This document shows, piece after piece, positions 56,341 through 64,000 of a DNA stretch of 64,000 nt. The translations under genes were made by a program, and so were the position numbers. The first letter of the stretch is position 1, and each line of letters starts with the position of its first letter. The notes beneath the pieces were generated by a model. It did not search any database. It was not told the DNA's origin and worked only from the letters and a program-made list of their open reading frames with translations. Source of the stretch: Tsukamurella sp. M9C (GTDB taxonomy: Bacteria; Actinomycetota; Actinomycetes; Mycobacteriales; Mycobacteriaceae); NCBI RefSeq assembly GCF_020169415.1, contig NZ_JAIULG010000009.1, positions 1 to 64,000 of the forward strand, in the 5' to 3' direction.

Positions 56341-57081
56341 TCAGTTCCTGTCCGACGGTGCCGTCACCAGCAGGTTCACCAGCACGGACGTCAGCACGCG
56401 CACCAGCTCCGCGGGATTCGACCGGTCGCCCCCGTGCTGCCACCAGGCCATGAGGAACTCGTTGACCGACGGGATGAAGGCCGCGTGCACCCACGGCGCC
56501 ACGGGCCGCGCGCCGGCCGCCTCCGCCGCCGACCGGATGGTCTGCGCCCACAGGTCGCGGTTCGCCAGCCGGAACGCCTCCAGCTCGGCGCTCACTCCCA
56601 CGACCTCGACGAAGGCCACCCGCAGCCCCCGCGGGTCGGCGAGCACCGCGCCGATGTACGCGGTCAGCCCCGACGCGACCAGCGCCGCGACGGCCCCGTC
56701 GCCGGTGCCCGCGGCGGGGGCACCGGCCGCCAGCGCATCGGCGACGGCGGCGCGCCCGCGGTCGTGGACGCCGGTGTAGAGGTGCCGCAGGAGGGCCTCT
56801 CGGTCGGCGAACTGCTCGTAGAAGTGGCGCCGCGAGACCTTCGCGCGCTCGCAGACGTCGGCGACCGTCGTCTGCTGATACCCGACGGTGGCGAACAGCT
56901 CCAGCCCGGCGTCCTCGAGCCGGGCGAGCCGCTCGGCGTGCCGGGTACGGGCGTCGGCCCCGCCGTACACCCGCCCGGCGGCGCTCCGTCCGGCCGCGCT
57001 CCGTCCCGCGTCGGTCCGTCCCGCGGCGCTGCTCCGGGCTGCGGCGCCCCGGCCGGTCGCGCCGGTCCGCGCGGTGGTCAT
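56341..57081 (-). CDS. TetR-family repressor with repetitive N-terminal tail
   Basis: 246 residues. The first about 40 residues are a Gly/Arg/Ala/Ser tail with repeats (AGR, SAAGR twice) and precede the normal TetR helix-turn-helix (TVADVCERAKVSRRHFYEQFADREALLRHLY, about 68-98). A ligand domain follows. The repeat tail may be a mis-set start; a later start near residue 45 would give a standard protein. Start overlaps the stop of the aldo/keto reductase gene (ATGA), so it probably regulates that enzyme. Confidence 0.8.
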   Translation of the reverse strand: MTTARTGATGRGAAARSSAAGRTDAGRSAAGRSAAGRVYGGADARTRHAERLARLEDAGLELFATVGYQQTTVADVCERAKVSRRHFYEQFADREALLRHLYTGVHDRGRAAVADALAAGAPAAGTGDGAVAALVASGLTAYIGAVLADPRGLRVAFVEVVGVSAELEAFRLANRDLWAQTIRSAAEAAGARPVAPWVHAAFIPSVNEFLMAWWQHGGDRSNPAELVRVLTSVLVNLLVTAPSDRN

Positions 57082-58142
57082 GACGTCGAGGCGGTGGCGC
57101 CCCACCAGATGTTCACGTCGCCGTCCACGGCGAACTCGTCGATCGCGGCCAGCTCGTCGGCGGTGAAGGCGAGGTTCGCGACGGCGCCCACGCTGTCCTC
57201 GAGCTGCGCGACGCTGGACGCCCCGATCAGCGCGGAGGTCACCGCCGGCGACCGCAGCACCCACGCGATCGCCATCTGCGCGAGCGTCTGGCCGCGGTCG
57301 GCGGCGATGCCGGCCAGCCCCCGGACGCGCGCCAGGTTCTCCTCGGACAGCATGCCGTCGGAGAGGCTCTTGCCCGCGGCGGCGCGGGAGTCCTCGGGCA
57401 CGCCGCCGAGGTAGCGGTCGGTGAGCAGGCCCTGCGCGAGCGGCGAGAAGGCGATGACGCCCATGCCCTCGGCCGCGGTGGTCTCCAGCAGCGAGGGTCC
57501 GCCGCCCTCCCCGCCGCGCTCGATCCAACGGTTGAGCATCGAGTACGAGGGCTGGTGGATGAGCAGCGGCGTGCCGAGTCCGCGCATGATCTCCTGTGCC
57601 CGCGCGGTCAGCTCGGCGCTGTACGACGAGATGCCCACGTACAGCGCCCGTCCGGAGGTGACGGCCGTGTGCAGCGCGCCCATGGTCTCCTCGAGCGGCG
57701 TCTCGGGGTCGGGCCGGTGGCTGTAGAAGATGTCCACGTGGTCCAGGCCCATCCGCCGCAGCGAGCTGTCCAGCGAGGAGAGCAGGTACTTGCGGGAGCC
57801 GCCGAAGCCGTAGGGGCCGGGCTGCATGTCCCAGCCCGCCTTCGAGGAGATGATGAGCTGGTCGCGGTAGGGCCGGAAGTCCTCGACGAAGAGCGTGCCG
57901 AAGTTCCGCTCGGCGCTGCCGGGCGGCGGGCCGTAGTTGTTCGCGAGGTCGAAGTGGGTCACGCCGAGGTCGAAGGCCCGGCGCAGGATGTCGCGCTGGG
58001 TCTGCAGCGGCTTGTCGTCGCCGAAGTTGTGCCACAGGCCCAGTGAGACCGCCGGGAGCGTGAGCCCCGCCTCCCCCACCCGGCGGTACGGCACCCCGTC
58101 GTAGCGGCGATCGGCGGCGACGTACGGATCGAATGCACCCAT
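57078..58142 (-). CDS. Aldo/keto reductase, YghZ-like
   Basis: 354 residues. Catalytic set: Asp-Tyr in [19 protein letters not shown], Lys in ISSKAGW, His in YSHRPDP. The NADP site lies in [14 protein letters not shown]. Closest known type is YghZ/L-glyceraldehyde 3-phosphate reductase, a detoxification enzyme of the Kv-beta-like branch (AKR14). Substrate is inferred. The TetR gene overlaps its end, forming a small enzyme-repressor operon. Confidence 0.88.
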   Translation of the reverse strand: MGAFDPYVAADRRYDGVPYRRVGEAGLTLPAVSLGLWHNFGDDKPLQTQRDILRRAFDLGVTHFDLANNYGPPPGSAERNFGTLFVEDFRPYRDQLIISSKAGWDMQPGPYGFGGSRKYLLSSLDSSLRRMGLDHVDIFYSHRPDPETPLEETMGALHTAVTSGRALYVGISSYSAELTARAQEIMRGLGTPLLIHQPSYSMLNRWIERGGEGGGPSLLETTAAEGMGVIAFSPLAQGLLTDRYLGGVPEDSRAAAGKSLSDGMLSEENLARVRGLAGIAADRGQTLAQMAIAWVLRSPAVTSALIGASSVAQLEDSVGAVANLAFTADELAAIDEFAVDGDVNIWWGATASTS

Positions 58143-58191
58143 ACCCCCATCATGCCCGGCGCACGGCGCCGCCGGGCCTACGATCGGCAGC

Positions 58192-59190
58192 ATGAGCGAC
58201 GAGGCGACGGACGGAACCCAGGACGAGAGCCTGCTGACGGTGCTCGTCGCGTTCGCCGCGAACGTGCTGATCGCGGTGGCGAAGTCGGTGGCGGCGGTGG
58301 TCACCGGCTCGGCGGCGATGGTCGCCGAGGCCGCGCACTCGTGGGCCGACACGGGCAACGAGGTGTTCCTCCTCATCGGCGCGAAGCGCGCGGCGAAGCC
58401 CGCCGACGAGACGCACCCCTTCGGGTACGGCCGCTCGGGCTACGTCTGGTCGATGTTCGCGGCCTTCGGCCTGTTCAGCGTCGGCGCGGCCGTGTCCGTG
58501 TGGCACGGGATCTCGGCGCTCGGCGCGCCCGAGGAGGCGACGGACTACGGCTGGGGCTACGCCGTGCTGGCCATCTCCTTCGTGCTCGAGGGCATCTCGT
58601 TCCTGCAGGCGCTGCGCCAGACCAAGGAGGGCGCGCAGGAGCGGATGCTGCATCCGCTGCGGTACGTGCGGGTGACGTCGAATCCCGTGCTGCGGTCGGT
58701 CTTCGCGGAGGATCTCAGCGCGCTCATCGGCATCGTCATCGCCGCGAGCGCGATGGCGCTGCACCAGATCACCGGGAACCCCGTGTGGGACGCCGTCGGG
58801 TCGATCCTCGTCGGCATCCTGCTGGGCTTCGTCGCGGTGTTCCTGATCCGGCGCAACATGGACTTCCTCACGGGCGAGGAGGCGACGCCGCTGGCCCGCA
58901 ACCGCATGCTGGAGGCGCTGCAGTCGCACCCGGACGTCAAGCAGGTGAGCTTCCTGCACATGGAGTGGGTCGGCGCCGACCGGCTGTTCCTGGTCGCGGC
59001 CGTCGACCTCGAGGGCGACCTGCCGGAGTCCCAGGTCGCGGCGCGGCTGGCCGCGATCTCGGACGACATGAACCGCATCCCCCGCATCCAGCGGGCCCTC
59101 TTCACCCTCACCCGCCCCGGCGACACCACCCGGCTGGCCGCCGAGCCCCTCCCCGACTGGTACCTGCCCGAGGACGAGCGCCGCGCCTAG
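58192..59190 (+). CDS. Cation diffusion facilitator (CDF) family transporter
   Basis: 332 residues. Six membrane helices and a C-terminal ferredoxin-like cytoplasmic domain (about 240-330). The metal site of helix 2 is [13 protein letters not shown] (His, Asp, with Glu replacing the usual His/Asp). [15 protein letters not shown] lies between helices 2 and 3. Helix 5 has EDLSALIG. Exports Zn, Mn or Fe by proton exchange; the metal cannot be assigned. It diverges from the aldo/keto reductase gene by 49 bases. Confidence 0.9.
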   Translation: MSDEATDGTQDESLLTVLVAFAANVLIAVAKSVAAVVTGSAAMVAEAAHSWADTGNEVFLLIGAKRAAKPADETHPFGYGRSGYVWSMFAAFGLFSVGAAVSVWHGISALGAPEEATDYGWGYAVLAISFVLEGISFLQALRQTKEGAQERMLHPLRYVRVTSNPVLRSVFAEDLSALIGIVIAASAMALHQITGNPVWDAVGSILVGILLGFVAVFLIRRNMDFLTGEEATPLARNRMLEALQSHPDVKQVSFLHMEWVGADRLFLVAAVDLEGDLPESQVAARLAAISDDMNRIPRIQRALFTLTRPGDTTRLAAEPLPDWYLPEDERRA

Positions 59191-59220
59191 CGGGACCGGC
59201 ACGCCCGCCACCGGCGCCGC

Positions 59221-61167
59221 CTACCCGAGCCGCGCCGCCAGCCGCGAGGCGTTCATGTGCGCGATGGCCTCGATGGAGATCATCGGGTTCACGCCGCTCG
59301 GCGTGGGGAAGCACGAGGCGTCGGCGACCACGAGGTTCGGCACCTCCCAGGTCGCGCCGTCGGGGTCCGTCGCCGAGGTCTGCCGGCTGCCGCCCATCGC
59401 GGCGGTGCCCATGATGTGCAGCGCGATCATCATGCACCGCGCGGGCGCGTAGCCCTCCCGCTGCGCGGCGGCGGCGAAGCCGTCGAGCGACCCGGGCAGG
59501 TCGGCGGCGACGCGGTTCTGGTGCGAGCTGCGCACCGACGTCGCGCCCGCGGCGGCGAGGATCTCGGCCGCACCGACCACGCCGCGCTGCATGTGCGCGG
59601 CGTCGCGCTCGTTCAGCCGGTACCGCACGACGGGCTCGCCGTCGCGCCCGACGGTGACCCGCCCGCTGCCGGTGTCGCGGACGATGACGCCCACCTGCAC
59701 GGTGTGCCGCATCGCGCGCATGTCGGCGGCGTGCCGCGCCGCCGAGTGCCAGGGCTGGAACAGGGTGATCGCGCCGGGGCTGACGGGACCGGTCTCGTAG
59801 ATGACGCCGTAGCCGTCGCCGTCGAGGTTGGCGTGCTCGGTGGAGTAGCGGGTCTGCAGGCCGCCCTCCCAGGGGCGAACGTCCTCGTCGAACACGCCGG
59901 CCACCGCGGTCACGGGGTGCAGCCGGAGGTTCTCGCCGAACCGCTCGTTCCGCAGGCCCGAGCGCCGCAGCAGCGGCGGGGTCTGCAGCGAGCCCGCAGC
60001 GACCACGACGGCCTTCGCGGCGACGGTGACCGGGGCACCGTCGGGCCCGATCGCCTCGACGCCGGTCGCCCGGCCCCGCTCCACGATCACGCGCCGGACC
60101 TCGACGCCGACGGCGATCCGCGCCCCGTCGGCGGCGGCGTCCTGCAGCCAGGTCTTGACGGTGGACTGCTTGGCGCCGATGCGGCAGCCGTAGCCGCAGC
60201 GCCCGCACTCGACGCCCTGGTCGCAGCCGAGCACGTTGCGGGGCATGGCGTCGCACTGCCAGCCGAGGGCGGTGAGGCCGCGCTCGAGGATCGCGTCGCG
60301 CGAGGAGGCCGAGCCGTGGTCGGTGTTCACGCCCAGCCGGCGCTGCACGGCGTCGAGCGAGCGGGTGAACTCGTCGCCCGCGAACTGTCGCGCGCCGTGC
60401 GCGGCCCATTCGGCCCGGACGTGCTCGGGCGTCGCGAACGACGTGGTCCAGTTGACGACGGTGCCGCCGCCCAGCGTGCCGCCCGCCATGAGGGACGAGA
60501 ACTGTCCCTCGGCCGAGATCGCGGGCGCGCCGGCATACAGGGTGGTGAGCGACTCCAGCTCGCCCCGACCGAAGTCGCGGTCGTCGTGGTAGCCGCCGCG
60601 TTCGAGGACCAGCACGTCGAGGCCGGCGGCGGCGAGCACGGCGGCCGCGGTGCCGCCGCCCGCGCCGGAACCGACGACCACGACGTCGGCGGTGAGGCGC
60701 GCACCGCCCGCGGGGATCGTCAGGGGCCGGAGCGGCCGTGCGGGGGCGTCGGGCAGCGGGCCGGGCGCCTCGGGGTAGCCCGTCGCGGCGCGCGCGGCCA
60801 CGGCGTCCGGCGCGATGTAGTACGCGCCGATCAGCAGCGAGCGCAGCCCCTGGAAGACGGTCCGGATCTCGGCGCGCGGGTGCCTGCCCCAGCCCAGTAG
60901 GACCTTCTCGCGCCGCTCCTGCGGGAGCGCGGAGAACTTGCGGGGGCCGATCCGGTTCACCAGGCCGAAGCCGCGGGTGTCCCAGACGTCGAGGAAGAGC
61001 TTCAGTTCGCGCAGCTCGCGCGGCAGCATCTTGTGCTGTGCGGTGCGCGAGACGGAGGCCAGGAAGTCGATGTCCCGGGCGCCGGGCACGCCGTCGCCGC
61101 CGGGGACGAGGGTGTCGGCGATCGAGAGCAGCGCGCGGGCCTGGCGCGGGGTGAAGACGTCGGTCAC
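59221..61167 (-). CDS. GMC oxidoreductase, long-chain fatty alcohol oxidase-like
   Basis: 648 residues. Residues 1-130 resemble the N-terminal helical region of long-chain alcohol oxidases and gluconate-dehydrogenase subunit 3 (FTPRQARALLSIADTLVP). The FAD loop VVVGSGAGGGTAAAVLA is at 163-179. GTLGGGTVVNWTTSF and a Cys cluster (Cys315, Cys321, Cys324, Cys328, then GAKQST) match that family. The C-terminus has HIMGTAAMGG and NPMISIEAIAHMNASRLA. Likely oxidises fatty alcohols to aldehydes; substrate inferred. Ends beside the CDF gene; starts 4 bases from the thiQ-like gene on the same strand. Confidence 0.85.
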   Translation of the reverse strand: MTDVFTPRQARALLSIADTLVPGGDGVPGARDIDFLASVSRTAQHKMLPRELRELKLFLDVWDTRGFGLVNRIGPRKFSALPQERREKVLLGWGRHPRAEIRTVFQGLRSLLIGAYYIAPDAVAARAATGYPEAPGPLPDAPARPLRPLTIPAGGARLTADVVVVGSGAGGGTAAAVLAAAGLDVLVLERGGYHDDRDFGRGELESLTTLYAGAPAISAEGQFSSLMAGGTLGGGTVVNWTTSFATPEHVRAEWAAHGARQFAGDEFTRSLDAVQRRLGVNTDHGSASSRDAILERGLTALGWQCDAMPRNVLGCDQGVECGRCGYGCRIGAKQSTVKTWLQDAAADGARIAVGVEVRRVIVERGRATGVEAIGPDGAPVTVAAKAVVVAAGSLQTPPLLRRSGLRNERFGENLRLHPVTAVAGVFDEDVRPWEGGLQTRYSTEHANLDGDGYGVIYETGPVSPGAITLFQPWHSAARHAADMRAMRHTVQVGVIVRDTGSGRVTVGRDGEPVVRYRLNERDAAHMQRGVVGAAEILAAAGATSVRSSHQNRVAADLPGSLDGFAAAAQREGYAPARCMMIALHIMGTAAMGGSRQTSATDPDGATWEVPNLVVADASCFPTPSGVNPMISIEAIAHMNASRLAARLG

Positions 61168-61171
61168 GGGA

Positions 61172-62200
61172 CTATCCGATCACGGCGATGCGGCGCGGAT
61201 TGAGCGCGACGCGCACCGTCTCGCCGTCGGCGGGCGCGGTGTCGCCGAGCGCGTCGACCAGCAGCTCGCCGTCGTCGGTGTCGACGGCGGCGGTGATCCG
61301 CACCCCGTCGGCCGTGGGGACGGAGCCGGTCACCCGGGCCGGCACCCCGTGCGCCTGGATCACGACGGAGCCGGGGCGCAGGCCGAGCCGGAACCGCCCG
61401 TCGGGGCAGTCGACGAGCACCTGGCCCAGCGCGGAGGTCGCCTGTAGGTCCTTGACCTGCGCGTCGAGCAGGACGGAGTAGCCGAGGAAGCGGGCCACGT
61501 CGGGCGTGCGGGGGCGCCGCCACAGCCGGGCGGGCCGGTCCACCTGGGCCAGCTCGCCGGCGTCCAGCACGGCGACGGTGTCGGCGAGCTCGACGGCCTC
61601 GTCGTGGTCGTGGGTCACGATGAGCGCGGGCGTCCCGGTCTCGCGGAGGATGCGGCGCAGGTCGCCCACGAGGCGGTCGCGCAGCTGCCGGTCCAGGGCC
61701 GAGAGCGGCTCGTCGAGCAGGAGGAGACGGGGCTTCGGGGCCAGCGCGCGGGCCAGCGCGACGCGCTGCTGCTGCCCGCCGGACAGTTCCCCGACGGGCC
61801 GCGCGCCCATCCCGGGCAGCCCGACGAGCTCGAGCAGTTCCTCGACGCGGGCGTTCGCCTCGGCGCGCGGCCAGTGGTGGCGCTGCAGTCCGTAGCGGAT
61901 GTTGCCGGCCACGTCGCGGTGCCCGAAGAGCTGTCCGTCCTGGAAGACGACGCCGAAGCCGCGGCGGTGGGTGGGCACGGGCGCGAGGTCCTCGCCGTCC
62001 CAGAGAATGCGCCCGCCGGCCAGGGGCTCAAGGCCCGCGACGGCCCGCAGCAGGGTGGACTTGCCGCAGCCCGACGGCCCGAGCAGCGCGGTCACGGAGT
62101 CCGCCCCGCCCGTCGCGGCGGTGTTCCCGACGGTGAGCGAGACGTCCCGCACGGCCGTCCGGTCGCCGTAGCGCACCGAGACCCGGTCGATGGTCAGCAT
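61172..62200 (-). CDS. ABC importer ATPase, probable ThiQ
   Basis: 342 residues. Walker A GPSGCGKST, Q-loop VVFQDGQLFGHRDV, signature LSGGQQQR, Walker B LLLLDEP, switch His in VTHDHDEAVEL. A C-terminal TOBE-like part (about 235-342) is present. Belongs to the spermidine/iron/thiamine importer ATPases. Neighbours (two-module permease, binding protein with ThiB-like end) point to thiamine. ATG spaced 28 bases after the permease gene. Confidence 0.85.
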   Translation of the reverse strand: MLTIDRVSVRYGDRTAVRDVSLTVGNTAATGGADSVTALLGPSGCGKSTLLRAVAGLEPLAGGRILWDGEDLAPVPTHRRGFGVVFQDGQLFGHRDVAGNIRYGLQRHHWPRAEANARVEELLELVGLPGMGARPVGELSGGQQQRVALARALAPKPRLLLLDEPLSALDRQLRDRLVGDLRRILRETGTPALIVTHDHDEAVELADTVAVLDAGELAQVDRPARLWRRPRTPDVARFLGYSVLLDAQVKDLQATSALGQVLVDCPDGRFRLGLRPGSVVIQAHGVPARVTGSVPTADGVRITAAVDTDDGELLVDALGDTAPADGETVRVALNPRRIAVIG

Positions 62201-62228
62201 CGCGACTCCTCTCCCCCGCCGACACGCA

Positions 62229-63839
62229 TCAGAACTCCGCCCGCCCGGCGTCGTCGCGGCGCAGCGCCTCGACGGCGCCGATCACCAGCACCGTCGCGGC
62301 GATGAGCAGCACGGAGCACGACGCGGCGAGCGCCGCGTCGGCCCAGCCTGGGCGGCCGGAGATCCGGCCGATCAGCACGGGCAGCGTCATCTGCTCGGGC
62401 CGCACCAGGAAGCTGGCGGCCCCGAACTCCCCCAGGGTAACGACGTACGCGAAGCCCGCGGCCACGGCCACCGACCGGCTGATCACCGGCAGGTCGACGG
62501 AGGTGAAGACGCGGACCGGCGAGGCCCCGAGCACGGCGGCGGCCTGCCGTTGCCGCGGGTCGACGGCCCCGAGCGCGGGCACCAGCACCCGCACCACCAG
62601 CGGCAACGCGACGAGCGCCTGCACGAAGGGCAGCACGGCGGGCGATTCGCGGATCGCGGGCAGGGACTGCAGCGCGAGGAGGTAACCGAAGCCGAGCGTC
62701 ACGGCGCTCACGCCGAGCGGCAGCATCACCACGGCGTCGGCGAACCGGCTCAGCAGCCCGCGGGAGCGGGCGATCGCCACAGCGGCGAGCCCGCCGACGA
62801 GCAGGGCGATGGCGCCCGCCTGCGCGGCCGTGACCAGCGACATCACCAGCGCCTTCACCGGGACGACGCCGCCGAAGTCGGTAGTGAGCCGCCGGTAGGC
62901 GTCGAGGCTCAGCGCGCCCGACGGGTCGGGGCGCAGCGACCGCAGGAGCAGGGCAGCGAGCGGGAAGAGCAGCAGCGCGACGCTCACGGGCACGCCGACG
63001 AGCACCGCGAGCCGGGCGCGGCCCCCGGTACGGGGCGGCTCGACCCGCGCGGACGCCGAGGGCCGCGAGACCCGCACGCGCAGCGCGCCGCTGAGGGCGA
63101 CGGCGAGCACCACGATGACGATCTGCACCAGCGCGAGCAGCGCGGCGGTGCGCAGGTCGAAGGCGCCGACCACCTCCTGGTAGACCGCGGTCTCCAGGGT
63201 GCGCAGCCGGCTGCCGCCGACCACGAGGACGATGCCGAAGCTCGTCGCGCAGAACAGGAAGACCACGGACGCCGCCGAGGCGATGGCGGGCAGCAGCGCG
63301 GGCGCGGTGGCGGTGAGGAAGGCGCGGACCGGGCCGGCGCCCAGCGTGCGCGCGGCCTGTTCGGCGCGCGGGTCGACCGCGGACCACACGCCGCCCACGA
63401 TCCGGGCCACCACGGAGACGTTGAAGTAGGCGTGCGCGAGCAGCACCGCCCACACCGTCTCGGAGAGGCCGAGGAAGCCGAGGCTCCCGCCGGGCGCGAA
63501 GAGGGTGCGGAAGGCGACGCCCACCACGACGGTCGGCAGCACGAAGGGCACCGTCGCCACCACGCGCACGAGCCACTGCCCCCGGAACTTCACCCGCGCG
63601 GTGAGCCACGCGAGCGGCAGCCCGAGGACCACGGTGAGCAGGGTCGACGCCGCGGCCTGCCAGACCGTGAACCAGACCAGCCCCAGGCCGCCCGCGCCGG
63701 TGAAGCCCTCCCAGAGGCCGACACCGTCGGACGAGAGCCCGCGCGCGACGATCGCGGCGACGGGCCAGAGGAAGAACACCGCGACGAACAGCAGCGGGGC
63801 GGCCAGCAGCGCGATCCGCCCGCGCGAGGTGGTCATCAC
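62229..63839 (-). CDS. ABC importer permease with two membrane modules, probable ThiP
   Basis: 536 residues, about 12 helices in two halves each with an importer inner-membrane EAA-type loop: EQAARTLGAGPVRAFLTATAPALLPA (about 158-183) and QRQAAAVLGASPVRVFTSVDLPVISRS (about 430-455). This duplicated form is that of ThiP and FbpB. GTG or the ATG one codon later may start it. It begins 10 bases after the binding-protein stop. Confidence 0.87.
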   Translation of the reverse strand: MMTTSRGRIALLAAPLLFVAVFFLWPVAAIVARGLSSDGVGLWEGFTGAGGLGLVWFTVWQAAASTLLTVVLGLPLAWLTARVKFRGQWLVRVVATVPFVLPTVVVGVAFRTLFAPGGSLGFLGLSETVWAVLLAHAYFNVSVVARIVGGVWSAVDPRAEQAARTLGAGPVRAFLTATAPALLPAIASAASVVFLFCATSFGIVLVVGGSRLRTLETAVYQEVVGAFDLRTAALLALVQIVIVVLAVALSGALRVRVSRPSASARVEPPRTGGRARLAVLVGVPVSVALLLFPLAALLLRSLRPDPSGALSLDAYRRLTTDFGGVVPVKALVMSLVTAAQAGAIALLVGGLAAVAIARSRGLLSRFADAVVMLPLGVSAVTLGFGYLLALQSLPAIRESPAVLPFVQALVALPLVVRVLVPALGAVDPRQRQAAAVLGASPVRVFTSVDLPVISRSVAVAAGFAYVVTLGEFGAASFLVRPEQMTLPVLIGRISGRPGWADAALAASCSVLLIAATVLVIGAVEALRRDDAGRAEF

Positions 63840-63849
63840 GGGCGGAGGT

Positions 63850-64000
63850 TCACCGCCCCATCAGCTGGCGCCACTGCCGCACCCAGCCGTCGCGCTCGTC
63901 GGCGAGGCGGTCGGCGGGCAGCGTGGCGGCCTTCGGCGGGACCGGCGCGTACTTCGCCCACGACTCGGGCAGCGCGACGCCGCGGGTCACGGGGTAGACG
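63850..64000 (-). CDS. Thiamine-type ABC substrate-binding protein, C-terminal end (partial)
   Basis: Last about 49 codons of a gene running off the right edge. The protein end reads VYPVTRGVALPESWAKYAP ... ERDGWVRQWRQLMGR. The pattern 'YPv...valP..f..yap...' with a closing W-x-x-x-W-x-x resembles the C-terminus of ThiB/TbpA. It would bind thiamine or its phosphates outside the membrane and deliver it to the permease downstream. Short remains, so the ligand is only likely. Confidence 0.7.
   Translation of the reverse strand, partial: VYPVTRGVALPESWAKYAPVPPKAATLPADRLADERDGWVRQWRQLMGR

Noticed and set aside
61172-64000. TPP riboswitch for the thiamine-type transporter
   Set aside because: The 5' end of the operon is beyond the right edge, so nothing can be judged.

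Overview
This is high-GC actinobacterial DNA. It very probably comes from a mycolic-acid-type member of the Mycobacteriales. Tsukamurella or a relative such as Gordonia would fit, but the genus cannot be fixed from sequence reading alone. The reasons are mycothiol (mshB), coenzyme F420 (fbiA, fbiB, fbiC), glucosyl-3-phosphoglycerate synthase (gpgS), LpqW, WhiB2, and a gene order that matches several separate Mycobacterium tuberculosis blocks: Rv3255c-Rv3262, Rv1201c-Rv1213, and Rv1165-Rv1178 with gaps. No tRNA, rRNA, CRISPR array, insertion sequence or prophage was seen.

Layout. (1) 1-1.8 kb: a truncated ABC exporter with a tiny Trp-rich reading frame just upstream of it, and an orphan Phd-type antitoxin behind a pair of palindromes. 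(2) 1.8-11.5 kb: mannose and phosphosugar genes (manA, SIS protein, manB), DUF3499, a zincin-fold protein, whiB2, the F420 genes fbiA-fbiB, a Nudix hydrolase and an alpha/beta hydrolase. (3) 11.5-18.5 kb: an SDR, the divergent glgC/glgM pair, an rRNA methyltransferase, DUF3117, a DivIVA-domain protein, and an erythromycin-esterase homologue facing a tandem-MerR regulator across a perfect 16-bp palindrome. (4) 18.5-30.5 kb: a regulator/membrane-protein pair, gpgS-folP2-fadD6-two LOG-family genes-dapE in one tight operon, mgtE, a TetR-controlled tautomerase/dehydrogenase pair, and dapD. (5) 30.5-41.8 kb: a benzoate-to-muconolactone island, with benA-benB-(benC-FCD-benD fusion)-benR on the minus strand and a LysR regulator-catB-catA-catC-hydrolase on the plus strand. 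(6) 41.8-46.8 kb: ferredoxin, a DapC-like aminotransferase, a DUF692/MNIO enzyme, a Cys-rich membrane-anchored mini-protein and a partner protein, plus nupC and a Uma2-type nuclease. (7) 46.8-56.3 kb: fbiC, mshB, lpqW, typA, and a small Cys-rich protein behind a near-consensus IdeR iron box. (8) 56.3-64 kb: TetR, aldo/keto reductase, a CDF transporter, a GMC oxidase, and an ABC importer that looks like a thiamine system (thiB end, thiP, thiQ).

How the genes work together. The ben and cat genes would take benzoate through the cis-diol and catechol to muconolactone and probably 3-oxoadipate. Later steps are not in the window. F420 synthesis is covered by fbiC (Fo synthase), fbiA and fbiB. dapE, dapD and the DapC-like gene belong to lysine/peptidoglycan precursor synthesis.

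The strongest candidates for something new are: the MNIO (DUF692) cluster at 41.8-43.4 kb, with a putative Cys-tail RiPP precursor held in the membrane and coupled to a ferredoxin/aminotransferase operon; the single-chain BenC-FCD-BenD protein; the IdeR-box mini-protein at 55.4 kb; and the Trp-rich mini-ORF next to the ABC exporter at 1.3 kb.
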